NCBI RefSeq assembly: GCF_029504695.1
Contig: NZ_JAQFIN010000016.1
Coordinates: forward strand, 1-64,000
Reading direction: 5' to 3'
DNA: 64,000 bases
Source: Parabacteroides sp. PF5-6
GTDB taxonomy: Bacteria > Bacteroidota > Bacteroidia > Bacteroidales > Tannerellaceae
Of the stretch, positions 54,095-62,829 are shown one piece after another. Positions within the stretch are counted from its first letter, which is position 1. Each line of letters begins with the position of its first letter. Made by a program: the position numbers and the translations under genes. The notes beneath the pieces were generated by a model. That model had not been told where the DNA came from, did not search any database, and was given only the letters and a program-made list of their open reading frames with translations.

Positions 54095-54182
54095 TACCAG
54101 TAGTTTGCGAATAAACTACCAGTAGTTTGTCGACAAAGTATTAGTAGTTTGATTGCGAAATACCGGTAGTTTGAAAACAAGG
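54095..54182. repeat. 22-bp palindromic array, locus 2
   Basis: Four units start at 54095, 54117, 54139 and 54161, with cores TACCAGTAGTTTGCG, TACCAGTAGTTTGTCGACAAA, TATTAGTAGTTTG and TACCGGTAGTTTG. The family and unit order are as at 43288-43375. The flank CTTTTTCAAACTACCAG is also shared, in inverted orientation. It lies between rhaD and the GH78-like gene. Confidence 0.8.
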
Positions 54183-54193
54183 CCTTTTTAAGC

Positions 54194-54997
54194 TCAGTGA
54201 TCCAGCCCGAAAGCCGGCACCAGATCGTCCAGTTGCTGATCGGTCATGCCTTCAGGTTCAAAGCCTGCCATGCGTGCATTGAGGTAGATCTGCGCGGATT
54301 TACTCAAGGTGTCGATCGCATCGAAACACTCGATTATATCTTCGCCGACAGCCAGGATACCATGTTTCTCCCAGAAAACTACATCGTGATGCGCCAGTTG
54401 CTTGATCGTCGCATGCGCCAGATCCAACGAGCCGGGAATCTCATACGGCACAATGCCAATTCCCCGAGGCACAACAATCCGGCATTCGGGGATCATGCTC
54501 CAGAGCGTACGGGTCAGCTTCTCTGAATCGAGGAAAGGACGGCAATGCGTCAGGCCGATAAGGTCGGTCGGATGGGTATGTAAGACCACCCGGTTGTTAC
54601 GTCCATTCGCCAACAGGTAGTTGTGCATCAAAAGATGAGAAGGCAACTCGGATGTCGGAGCGATCGGTTGTTCGGCGATCATATCGTACGAACGGCCATC
54701 CGTAGCCACCCGAATAAGCGCGCCATGAGCAAAAGGATCCTGCGCGACATAACGCATCCGGCGGCCTGTCCCGGTCACATAAAAGATCTGCCCACCCAGG
54801 CTATTCATCGTATCTTGCAAAGGAACGGCATCAGTCAATGCCGGCAGATTCCGTTCTTCCTCAGTCATCAATGCGGTAACATTCACGGAGATATTGCCTC
54901 CGTTGCGTTCGGCCCAGCCTTTGGTCCATAGATAGCCTGCCACTTCGGCAATACGTTCGATCTCTGCCATCAGGCAAGCATTCTTTCTTATACTCAT
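54194..54997 (-). CDS. rhaD: L-rhamnulose-1-phosphate aldolase
   Basis: A 267-residue class II aldolase with the zinc-binding HTHPTDLIGLTH motif, GGNISVNVTA near the N-terminus and EKHGILAVGEDIIECFDAI. It cleaves rhamnulose 1-phosphate to dihydroxyacetone phosphate and L-lactaldehyde. It is the last of the rhaB-rhaA-rhaT-rhaD group, 119 nt after rhaT. A lactaldehyde reductase gene is not in the window. Confidence 0.95.
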   Translation of the reverse strand: MSIRKNACLMAEIERIAEVAGYLWTKGWAERNGGNISVNVTALMTEEERNLPALTDAVPLQDTMNSLGGQIFYVTGTGRRMRYVAQDPFAHGALIRVATDGRSYDMIAEQPIAPTSELPSHLLMHNYLLANGRNNRVVLHTHPTDLIGLTHCRPFLDSEKLTRTLWSMIPECRIVVPRGIGIVPYEIPGSLDLAHATIKQLAHHDVVFWEKHGILAVGEDIIECFDAIDTLSKSAQIYLNARMAGFEPEGMTDQQLDDLVPAFGLDH

Positions 54998-55116
54998 TTT
55001 ATTCTATTTTTAGTTATATCGGTTTATATTCATCTCGTCTGAGCGACAAGGAACTTGTAAAATTAACAAGAATATACGGACAAGCGAAATGTTTATTCAA
55101 TTAACGCCTTAACCTC

Positions 55117-56130
55117 TCAGACTAAGTTGGGGAATAAGAGGGAGAAGATCAGGATCCCCATCCCAACGACCAGAACCATGATCGTTTTCCGGCTGACGCC
55201 TTTCCATTCTTTCAGAACGATACCCCAGAAATTGCTGAACAATACATTCAACGACATCAGGATACTCCACGAGAAAGCCAACATCACGGATCCTTCCGCG
55301 AAGTAGCTCTTGCCCATACCCAGGCCGAAGAACTGCGAATACCACAATAATCCCGCCAACGCACAGAACAGCAGGTTATTGACCATCACCTCTTTCTTGC
55401 CATAGTCGCCGAAGGTCTTATTCTTTCCGTTTTGATACAAGCAGTAGATCGCATTGGTCAGGAAACCACCACAGGTAACCATCAATGTAGCCGGCAATGT
55501 CTTGAACAACTCACTGGCTCCATCCACCACCAACGGCGCTCCGGCATCCAATCCCAAAGCAAAGCAGGCACTCATCACCCCGGATAAGAGGGCGACCAAT
55601 AAGCCTTTCGACAACGCGAAATCTTTTACCGCCGCTTTACGTTCTTCTTCCGTCATATTCTGTGCCCGCAAACCACCGGCATAACCGATCACGGCAATGC
55701 CCGCCAGCGTAATGCAGACGCCCAACAGCAAGATCAAGCCTGCGCCTTGAAAGAGATCCGTTCCAACCATCAAGGCCGGGATCAAGGTACCGAAGGCCGC
55801 ACAGGTCCCCAACGCGATAGACTGTCCCAATGCCACACCCAGGTAGCGCATACTCAAGCCGAAAGTCAACCCACCAACGCCCCAAAGCACACCATAAGCC
55901 ATCGCTTTCAATGCCGCAGCCGGATCGACCGACAAGATCTGCCACAGGCTACCTCCTGCCGGAACAGCCAATAGCGCCCCCAGAAGCGGAAAGACAAGCC
56001 AGGCAAAGACGCCCTGCGTCAGCCAGAAGCTTTCCCAGCTCCATTCCTTTACTTTGCGGATCGGCACATACGAGCTGCTCTGCCCGAAGCTGCCGATCGC
56101 GATTATTAGTAAACCGATTAATATTTCCAT
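55117..56130 (-). CDS. rhaT: L-rhamnose-proton symporter
   Basis: The 337-residue membrane protein has about ten helices and the RhaT signatures GSFGQSSSYVPIRKVKEWSW, FLTNAIYCLYQNGKNKTFGD and FFGLGMGKSYFAEGSVMLAF. It imports L-rhamnose with a proton across the inner membrane. It starts 4 nt after rhaA, so translation is likely coupled. Confidence 0.95.
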   Translation of the reverse strand: MEILIGLLIIAIGSFGQSSSYVPIRKVKEWSWESFWLTQGVFAWLVFPLLGALLAVPAGGSLWQILSVDPAAALKAMAYGVLWGVGGLTFGLSMRYLGVALGQSIALGTCAAFGTLIPALMVGTDLFQGAGLILLLGVCITLAGIAVIGYAGGLRAQNMTEEERKAAVKDFALSKGLLVALLSGVMSACFALGLDAGAPLVVDGASELFKTLPATLMVTCGGFLTNAIYCLYQNGKNKTFGDYGKKEVMVNNLLFCALAGLLWYSQFFGLGMGKSYFAEGSVMLAFSWSILMSLNVLFSNFWGIVLKEWKGVSRKTIMVLVVGMGILIFSLLFPNLV

Positions 56131-56134
56131 CGCC

Positions 56135-57391
56135 TTATCGTTTACTGGTTACTTCTCTCTCGTACGCCTGAATGCCGGCGATAAAGTCTTCACCTACCGG
56201 CACATCATTCTGTAGGCAATACATATCGAATACCGCATTCCAGGGCAGACTCTTGGCTTCTTCCTGCAGGGCAAGGCGTTCGAAGTATTTGCCTTCCGTT
56301 TCGTACTGTTCCAACAAAGCCGCGGGCTCGAGCAACGCCTGTAAGAAGGCTTTCTGCGTCGCACGGCAACCGATCACGTATGCTCCGATCCGGTTGATCG
56401 TCGCATCGAAATAATCCAAACCGATATGTACCCGGTCTAAGGCGTCACAACGGATAATTTCACGCGTCAGGTCGGCCAGGTCATCGTTCATAATCACCAC
56501 ATGGTCGCTGTCCCAACGGATCGGGCGGCTGACATGCAGCATAATCTCCGGCGTAAACAACAACAAAGAAGAGACCTTATCGGCCACACTCTCCGTCAGA
56601 TGGAAATGGCCGGTGTCGAGGGTAACAATCTTTCCTTTCTTCGCGCCATAACCCAGGTAGAAGTCGTACGAACCGACGGTATAGCTCTCCAGCCCGATGC
56701 CAAACAGTTTGGCTTCGATGCAATCTTTCATATTCTTATATTCCGTTGCGAAGATCTCGTCGAGCGATTGCTCCAGGATGCGGCGGTATTTCAAACGGTT
56801 TGCCGGAACTTCTTTGCTTCCGTCGTGTACCCACAGGTTCATCATACACGGATCATGCTGGAACTTACCCATTTCCTCACTGATCCAACGGCAGCGCTTG
56901 GTATGCTCGATCCAGAAGTCACGGATACCTTTATCGGGATTAGCCAAGGTCAGATCACCACTCTTCGGGTGTGAGAACGAGGTACTGTTGAAATCCAGTT
57001 TCATACCGTTTGCTTTCGCCCACTCCATCCAGCTTTGGAAATGTGCAGGTTCAACCTCATCACGGTCGACCACCTTTCCCTGGAAGTCGCCATAGATCTC
57101 ATGCAAGCTCAGGCGATGCGAGCCGGCGATATACGAAGTGGCTTTCAGGATATCCGCCCGAAGCTCTTCGATATTGCGGGCACGGCCGGGATAGTTGCCC
57201 GTCACCTGTATGCCTCCGGAAAGAGCGGCGTCCTGGTTTTCAAATCCGGTCACATCATCCGCCTGCCAGCAATGCAGGGAAAGGGATATTTTCTTCATGG
57301 CGGCGAGCGCCTGATCGACATCGACTCCGATAGCGGCATAGCGCTCTTTGGCGATCTCAAATGCGGATTGGGTTGTTTTTTCTTTTGTCAT
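56135..57391 (-). CDS. rhaA: L-rhamnose isomerase
   Basis: The 418-residue enzyme matches the family length. It contains LSLHCWQADDVTGFENQDAA, GNYPGRARNIEELRADILKA, LHEIYGDFQG, DFNSTSFSHPKS and LDTGHFHLTESVADKVSSLL. It interconverts L-rhamnose and L-rhamnulose, with a divalent metal. It lies between rhaB (26-nt gap) and rhaT (4-nt gap). Confidence 0.96.
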   Translation of the reverse strand: MTKEKTTQSAFEIAKERYAAIGVDVDQALAAMKKISLSLHCWQADDVTGFENQDAALSGGIQVTGNYPGRARNIEELRADILKATSYIAGSHRLSLHEIYGDFQGKVVDRDEVEPAHFQSWMEWAKANGMKLDFNSTSFSHPKSGDLTLANPDKGIRDFWIEHTKRCRWISEEMGKFQHDPCMMNLWVHDGSKEVPANRLKYRRILEQSLDEIFATEYKNMKDCIEAKLFGIGLESYTVGSYDFYLGYGAKKGKIVTLDTGHFHLTESVADKVSSLLLFTPEIMLHVSRPIRWDSDHVVIMNDDLADLTREIIRCDALDRVHIGLDYFDATINRIGAYVIGCRATQKAFLQALLEPAALLEQYETEGKYFERLALQEEAKSLPWNAVFDMYCLQNDVPVGEDFIAGIQAYEREVTSKR

Positions 57392-57417
57392 GGTATTTAA
57401 TTTTTAATTGTGAATTG

Positions 57418-58977
57418 TTAATTATTAATTGTTTCCGGCAGGAAGGTCTCCAACGGGAACGACTCGGCGATGATGCGCCGCATCTCCCAGCGGTCCTTCA
57501 CCAGTCCGGCAGCCTGGGCCTGGATCATGCAGTTCCCGATGGCGGTAGCCTCCGACGGACCGGCAATAACAGGCATACCGATGGCATTGGCCGTGAACTG
57601 GTTCAACAGATCGTTCTTCGATCCACCACCGATCACATGTAATTTCTTGATAGGGAAAGGTGCCATCTCCGACAACAGGCCGATCATCTCTTTGTAGCGG
57701 TTCGCCAGGCTATGGAATATACAATAGATATACTCGGCATCCGTTTGCGGCACCGGCTGATCCGTATTCTTGCAGTACGCAGCAATCGCCTCCGGCATAC
57801 TGGGCGGATTGGCAAAGCTGGGATCATCCGGATTAATGACCGACGGGAACAAAGCCGCCTCTTTCGCCATCGCGACAATCTGCGGATAGGTATAGGTCTT
57901 GCCTTCGCGCTCCCACTCTTTCCGGCATTGCTCCAAGAGCCACATACCGGTGATATTCTTCAGGAAACGGGTCGTACCTTCTATCCCACCTTCGTTGGTG
58001 AAGTTGTTCGCGTAAGACGCCGGCGTGATAATCGGTTCTTCGGTTTCGATACCCAACAGGCTCCAGGTGCCACTGCTCAGATAGGCGAAATGCGGATCAA
58101 CTGCCGGCACCGCCACAATCGCCGAGGCGGTATCATGCCCGGCTACGGCGATCACCGGTACTTTCCCTACACCTGTTTCCTTCGCCAGCGCATCGGTCAG
58201 TGTACCCACCACCGTTCCGGGATGCACAAAAAACTGCCCGGCTTCTTCAAAATCCCTGCCGGCCTTTTCCAAAACCCTGCCGGCCTTTTCCAAAACCCTG
58301 CCGGCCTTTTCAAAATCCCTGCCGGCCTTTTCGAAATTCTTCCCTCCTTTTTTGAAAAAGTGCCCTTCCTTTTCAGACAGGCCGATAACTTCCAATAGGG
58401 ACGGCTCGATTCGTTTCGTTACGGGGTTGAGAATCTGCGACGTAGAAGCGATGGTATATTCGCAAACTTTCTTGCCGGTCAACAGGTAACTCAATAGATC
58501 CGGCATAAAAAGAATATCTTCGGCTGCTTCCAGGGGAGCGAATCCTTCCTTTTTCGCACTATAAAGTTGGAACAAGCTATTGAAGTTCATAATCTGGATA
58601 CCGGTCAACCGATAGACTTCTTCCCGGGGGATATGTTTGAAGTATTCCTCCGGAGCGCCTTCGGTATACGGATCACGGTAGGCACGGGGTAAACCCAGGA
58701 GCGTACCGTCTTTGGCGATATAACCAAAGTCGACCCCCCAGGTATCAATGCCTATCGAATCCAAAGCGATACCCTGGCGGGCACAGCATTTGAGGCACTC
58801 TTTCAAGGCATCGTACAACTGATAGACGTCCCAATAGTATTTGCCATGCACTTCCAGGATGGCATTGGGGAAACGATAAATCTCGTGCATTTCAAATTTG
58901 ACACCGGTCAGGCTGCCGACCACTCCGCGTCCGCTGGTCGCACCGATATCAATGGCTAAAAAATTCTTTTTCTTCAT
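57418..58977 (-). CDS. rhaB: Rhamnulokinase with an in-frame heptad-repeat insertion
   Basis: The ATG at 58977 (MKKKNFLAIDIGATSGRGVV) gives 519 residues; a start four codons upstream (58989) is also possible. This FGGY-family kinase phosphorylates L-rhamnulose. Family motifs are IGIDTWGVDFGYIAKDGTLL, IAVAGHDTASAIVAVPA, YLSSGTWSLLGIE and LHVIGGGSKNDLLNQFTANA. About 45 extra residues (about 200-248) lie between the LLEVIGL helix and the HPGTVVGTLT loop. They are seven 7-residue units of the EKAGRVL / EKAGRDF type, encoded by the 21-bp minisatellite that is also found in intergenic DNA at 230 and 35410. The family is normally about 485-490 residues. All visible kinase motifs are intact and the frame is open, so it is probably functional. 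Confidence 0.92.
   Translation of the reverse strand: MKKKNFLAIDIGATSGRGVVGSLTGVKFEMHEIYRFPNAILEVHGKYYWDVYQLYDALKECLKCCARQGIALDSIGIDTWGVDFGYIAKDGTLLGLPRAYRDPYTEGAPEEYFKHIPREEVYRLTGIQIMNFNSLFQLYSAKKEGFAPLEAAEDILFMPDLLSYLLTGKKVCEYTIASTSQILNPVTKRIEPSLLEVIGLSEKEGHFFKKGGKNFEKAGRDFEKAGRVLEKAGRVLEKAGRDFEEAGQFFVHPGTVVGTLTDALAKETGVGKVPVIAVAGHDTASAIVAVPAVDPHFAYLSSGTWSLLGIETEEPIITPASYANNFTNEGGIEGTTRFLKNITGMWLLEQCRKEWEREGKTYTYPQIVAMAKEAALFPSVINPDDPSFANPPSMPEAIAAYCKNTDQPVPQTDAEYIYCIFHSLANRYKEMIGLLSEMAPFPIKKLHVIGGGSKNDLLNQFTANAIGMPVIAGPSEATAIGNCMIQAQAAGLVKDRWEMRRIIAESFPLETFLPETINN
58234..58380 (-). repeat. 21-bp minisatellite inside rhaB
   Basis: Seven 21-bp units in frame with rhaB. The five at 58234-58338 are well conserved (plus-strand core CCTGCCGGCCTTTTC) and the last two are degenerate. 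Read on the coding strand the core is GGCCGGCAGGGTTTT, the same as at 35410-35493. Confidence 0.9.
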
Positions 58978-59013
58978 GGTATTAATCATATACGGGCAAT
59001 ATTTACACGTACG

Positions 59014-59051
59014 GAAGCAAAAGTAGCAGTTCTTTTTCCTACCTTTGCTTC
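59014..59051. promoter_or_regulatory. Divergent rhaB / AraC promoter region with inverted repeat
   Basis: GAAGCAAAAGTAG (59014-59026) and CTACCTTTGCTTC (59039-59051) form a 13-bp inverted repeat with one mismatch and a 12-nt centre. Each arm contains a -7 element: TACTTTTG (59025-59018, minus, toward rhaB) and TACCTTTG (59040-59047, plus, toward the AraC gene). The -33 positions fall inside the opposite arm, so the two promoters overlap and a bound dimer could control both. Confidence 0.6.
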
Positions 59052-59082
59052 ATAAATTGATAATAAACCTTACAATTCTGAC

Positions 59083-59970
59083 ATGAATAAACAGCAATCC
59101 GATATGCTCCGCTACCTGACCATCAGCACGGCGGATGAAGAATGGGGTATAGTGGTCACCACTGTGGGCTATCAATTTATCCCGCCCAAAGGCAACTATC
59201 CGCTGTCGCGCCATCCGGAAGATTACAACTTTCAGCCGCAGACCGGACGGATACTCAATGAATATCAACTGGTTTACATCACCAAAGGAAGCGGTTATTT
59301 CGCTTCGCAATCGGGCAAAAAGCAAAAGATCCAATCGGGCACGATGATCTTGCTCTTCCCCGGCGAGTGGCATAGCTACTATCCCGATCCGGATACCGGC
59401 TGGGATGAATATTGGGTGGGCTTCCGGGGCGTGCATATCGACCGGAGGGTTGAAAAACGGTTCTTCAACAAAGAAGAACCTTTGTTTAATATCGGGCTGA
59501 GTGCGACGATCGTAGGGCTTTATGAAGATATTATGAAGTTTGCCTCGCAGGAGAAATCGGGCTACCAGCAGATGATTTCCAGTATCGTACTGCATATCCT
59601 CGGTTCCGTCTTTTATAAGCAACGCAACAAGGCGTTCACCAACAACTATGTGATCGACAAGATCAACGAAGCGCGTATCCTGATGAAGGAGAATATTGAA
59701 AATCCACTCTCGCCCGAAGAGATTGCGGCACACCTCGGCCTGGGCTATTCCTGGTTTCGCCGTATGTTTAAAGAATATACCGGCGTATCGCCCGCGCAGT
59801 ACCAGATGCAACTCAAACTGATGCGTGCCAAGGAGCTGTTGACTGCTTCGTCGTTGAATATCTCGGAGATCGCCTACCAGCTTCGGTTTGAGAATGCCGG
59901 ACAGTTCTCGACCTTCTTCCGCAAGAAAGAGGGTGTCACGCCTTCGCAGTTCCGGGAAAGGGCACACTGA
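59083..59970 (+). CDS. AraC-family regulator of the rhamnose locus
   Basis: The 295-residue protein has an N-terminal AraC-type cupin sensor (about 20-160, with YQLVYITKGSGYFASQSGKK and LLFPGEWHSYYPDPDTGWDE). The C-terminal double HTH is at about 195-292 (SPEEIAAHLGLGYSWFRRMF, NISEIAYQLRFENAGQFSTFF). No membrane segment. Divergent from rhaB with shared promoter DNA, it is the likely L-rhamnose-responsive activator, equivalent in role to RhaR of Bacteroides thetaiotaomicron; orthology is not tested. Its stop lies in a hairpin shared with the convergent fkp gene. Confidence 0.88.
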   Translation: MNKQQSDMLRYLTISTADEEWGIVVTTVGYQFIPPKGNYPLSRHPEDYNFQPQTGRILNEYQLVYITKGSGYFASQSGKKQKIQSGTMILLFPGEWHSYYPDPDTGWDEYWVGFRGVHIDRRVEKRFFNKEEPLFNIGLSATIVGLYEDIMKFASQEKSGYQQMISSIVLHILGSVFYKQRNKAFTNNYVIDKINEARILMKENIENPLSPEEIAAHLGLGYSWFRRMFKEYTGVSPAQYQMQLKLMRAKELLTASSLNISEIAYQLRFENAGQFSTFFRKKEGVTPSQFRERAH

Positions 59971-59993
59971 GCCGTCCCTGTCAGGAGCGGCTC
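59969..59993. terminator. Bidirectional hairpin over two convergent stop codons
   Basis: GAGCCGTCCCTG (59969-59980) pairs with CAGGAGCGGCTC (59982-59993), 12 bp with one mismatch and one wobble. It overlaps the stop of the AraC gene and the last codons of fkp. No T-run either side. Confidence 0.45.
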
Positions 59994-62815
59994 ACCTGCA
60001 ATCCGCGGGTCGAAAGATTCATTTCCACAAAACGGGCATTCGCATTGGGCGCTTCGCGGGTCAGGATATTCCGGATGTGCGTTGCTGCTTCGGGATCTTT
60101 GGCTACCATATAGAGATAGCCACCCCCACCGGCACCGGGCAGTTTATATCCCAGGCAATAGTCGTGTATCCGGCGGATGATCTGCTCCACTTCCGGGGGA
60201 TTCGTACCCTGATCCAATTGTTTGTTCTGTGCCCAGGTCTTACCCACTAACTGTCCGTACTGATGGAAGTCGCCACTCTGGATGGTCTTGTACATTTCCT
60301 GCGCGTGGTTCTTCATTTCGTTCAATAGACTCAGGTGCTCCTGGCTATTAAGAAACATACCCTGCACGATCTCCGCCAGGATATCTTTGGCCGTCCGCGT
60401 GATGCCGGTATAATAAAGCAGATGGCAGGGCTGATAGGTCGTATCGGTAAATAAATAGTCGGGCAACCAGCGCACCAAAGGCGTTTGCTGGAAGCCTTCG
60501 CCCGTTTGCAGAAGCTTCAGGCCATGCAACAGGCCGCCATAGGGATCCTGCCAGCCACCTCCGGTTGTCAATAACTGTTCCAGAATCAATGTCCGGTTAC
60601 CAATCTCTTGCCTATCCCACCCCAGGCCGCAAAAATCGGAGAGCGCGCCCAGGACCGTTGCCGCCAGGATCGAGCTGGTGCCCAAGCCGGAACCCGCCGG
60701 GATGGCAGCCAACAACGTAATTTCTATGCCGCAGCCCAAATGCCGCAATTGTTCTTCCAGCGAACCGAACACTTCGGTCGAAAACGCCGGAGCAAAGCCG
60801 GCCAGCGACAGGGCTGCCTTCGGGATAGAGAAAGGCGAACCGATACGGCTGTAATCCAGAAGTTCTTCCCAGGTCGAGACAATCTCCATCTGCCCCATAT
60901 CAATCGATCGAAGCACGATCTGAGGGGTTGGCGACGGCTTGACGTAAACCTGCAACGGCGGCTGCCCGTTGAGTTCGATCGCCAGATTAACCACCGCGCC
61001 ACCGGCATAAAGACAGAAAGGCGGCGTATCAGTCCATCCGCCCGCCAGGTCGATACGCACCGGGCTGCGCCCCCATACGATCTGATCCGGGAAAACGGAG
61101 AGTTGCGGTGTTTGTCGTTTATCTTTCAACGCTTCAACCATTCCCTCCTGCAGGAATCGGAAGGCATCGCTTTGTTCCTTCCGGTAGTCAAGGCCTTTCA
61201 GTTTCAATACCCGTGCCCGAAACATAGCGTCGCTCATCTGCTTGATCAACGGCGTATCCGGCGCCAGGGGAGGCGGCAACGGTATCTCTTGTTTGACAAA
61301 ACACGAAGCAGCATCCGCCAGATCCAACTGATAGAACACGCTCCGTTCATGGTTCTTGGCAAGCAATGGCCAGCCGTTACGCTGAAAAGCTTTGCGCTGG
61401 CTGATCAGACGCACCAGGTTGGCCTGGTCGGTCAATGCATTGGCAGAGAGCTTGGACGCCCGCTCCCAGATGGCTTTGCCTTCGGTGCGGTGGGGTTCCG
61501 AGATCATCCAGCGCATGACTTCGCCCAGTTCTTCGATCGAATCGCAAACGGGGAATAACGCTGCCTGCTGGATATCCGGGCAATCCGCCAAAGTGATGCC
61601 CCGAACCTCTGCCCAGGCGCGCACCGGCTGGCCCAGAAAAAGCGTCGTGGGATCGAACAGACTTCCTTTGAACAGATCGTGATAACCATACGGACGAGCC
61701 ACCCAGGCAGCATCGCCCAGCGGAACCACATCGATGCAAATGCCCGAAGGCACGGTCAGCTTCCAATCGTTCGCCGGCACACCGGTAATCAGGTGTTTGT
61801 CGTGCAGCTTCCAACGGTCGCCCACATAACTGTTCTCGATCCAAAGCTCCGAATTATCTGCCGTAAGCGTATAATGCACCTCGGCGTTCTGTACGAACAT
61901 CGCCGGATGGGGTTTCACCTTGCGGTGCATGATCAATCGCTGATCGTTGATCCGGTTCTGTATGGCCAGGGTCGAAGAGATCAGTTCCCGGTTCGTACCG
62001 AAATGATAGAACTCGCCTCCGCCCAACGGCAGAATGGCAACCGTCAGGTCTTCAAAATCTTTATCTTTAATCTTCGGATCCACACCCAGGGAAAGACCAA
62101 ACTGCCCATAGAGATCGTAGTCGAGGATTCCCCCTTCTTCTCCGGCAGACTTCTTCAACAAGAGACGCACCGCCTTGTCGCTCAACAGCCAGACGCCGAT
62201 ATCCATCAGGAAGAAATGCGTGCTCATCCAATCAGCCAACTCCTCCAGGGAAGGTTTCTGCAACATACAATCGAGCACCTCCGGAGAGTCGCGCCGGGAA
62301 AGGAAGACACCGTGATTCACCGCCTGCGAAGGATCGGCCCAGAGGCCGTAACACACCACATCTGCCTCGGGAATCTCCGCCAGCGGCTGCTCATTGCGGA
62401 TATAGACATCCCCACTGGCAATCAAGGTATGTAAGGAATCAGGGGCTTTCTGCATGATCTGCTCGTAGAGTGGCAGTTGCAAAGAGAGAAGATTTTGGGA
62501 TAGTTTCTGCCCACGCGCCCAGCGAAAGACGGGCACCGGCGTAAGCACTTTACCCGAAGGCGCATAGGCCGGCAGGCGACGGCTCTGTCCCGCGGCATGC
62601 AACAAGATGCGTTTCTCGCGACCGATCCAGTCTCCCAGGGCAAGGGTTGATTTCTCGGCCTGCCGGCAACTCTCCAACAACCAGACCGTGCCCCCGCCCG
62701 AACCCAGGCGGGCGCCTATCGGATCCGAGGTACAGAACCATTCTTCACGACTCACCTCCTCCAGTTCGTGAAAAGAAGACACCAGGTTCGGAGGCAAAGA
62801 AAGTAGTTTTTTCAT
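59981..62815 (-). CDS. fkp: Bifunctional L-fucokinase / GDP-fucose pyrophosphorylase
   Basis: The 944-residue protein is close to the 949 residues of Bacteroides fragilis Fkp. The N-terminal half is the pyrophosphorylase (ARLGSGGGTVWLLESC, then LTPVPVFRWARGQKLSQNLL). The C-terminal half from about 580 is a GHMP kinase (VWGRSPVRIDLAGGWTDTPP, AAIPAGSGLGTSSILAATVL near 700, and YKLPGAGGGGYLYMV). It turns free L-fucose into GDP-fucose in the cytoplasm for coating surface glycans. It lies 14 nt after the cytidylate kinase-like gene on the same strand. Confidence 0.95.
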   Translation of the reverse strand: MKKLLSLPPNLVSSFHELEEVSREEWFCTSDPIGARLGSGGGTVWLLESCRQAEKSTLALGDWIGREKRILLHAAGQSRRLPAYAPSGKVLTPVPVFRWARGQKLSQNLLSLQLPLYEQIMQKAPDSLHTLIASGDVYIRNEQPLAEIPEADVVCYGLWADPSQAVNHGVFLSRRDSPEVLDCMLQKPSLEELADWMSTHFFLMDIGVWLLSDKAVRLLLKKSAGEEGGILDYDLYGQFGLSLGVDPKIKDKDFEDLTVAILPLGGGEFYHFGTNRELISSTLAIQNRINDQRLIMHRKVKPHPAMFVQNAEVHYTLTADNSELWIENSYVGDRWKLHDKHLITGVPANDWKLTVPSGICIDVVPLGDAAWVARPYGYHDLFKGSLFDPTTLFLGQPVRAWAEVRGITLADCPDIQQAALFPVCDSIEELGEVMRWMISEPHRTEGKAIWERASKLSANALTDQANLVRLISQRKAFQRNGWPLLAKNHERSVFYQLDLADAASCFVKQEIPLPPPLAPDTPLIKQMSDAMFRARVLKLKGLDYRKEQSDAFRFLQEGMVEALKDKRQTPQLSVFPDQIVWGRSPVRIDLAGGWTDTPPFCLYAGGAVVNLAIELNGQPPLQVYVKPSPTPQIVLRSIDMGQMEIVSTWEELLDYSRIGSPFSIPKAALSLAGFAPAFSTEVFGSLEEQLRHLGCGIEITLLAAIPAGSGLGTSSILAATVLGALSDFCGLGWDRQEIGNRTLILEQLLTTGGGWQDPYGGLLHGLKLLQTGEGFQQTPLVRWLPDYLFTDTTYQPCHLLYYTGITRTAKDILAEIVQGMFLNSQEHLSLLNEMKNHAQEMYKTIQSGDFHQYGQLVGKTWAQNKQLDQGTNPPEVEQIIRRIHDYCLGYKLPGAGGGGYLYMVAKDPEAATHIRNILTREAPNANARFVEMNLSTRGLQVSRS

Positions 62816-62829
62816 CCCATGTATTATAT

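Noticed and set aside
43288-54182. CRISPR arrays
   Set aside because: The 22-bp units are contiguous with no unique spacers, and no cas genes are present. They are tandem repeats.
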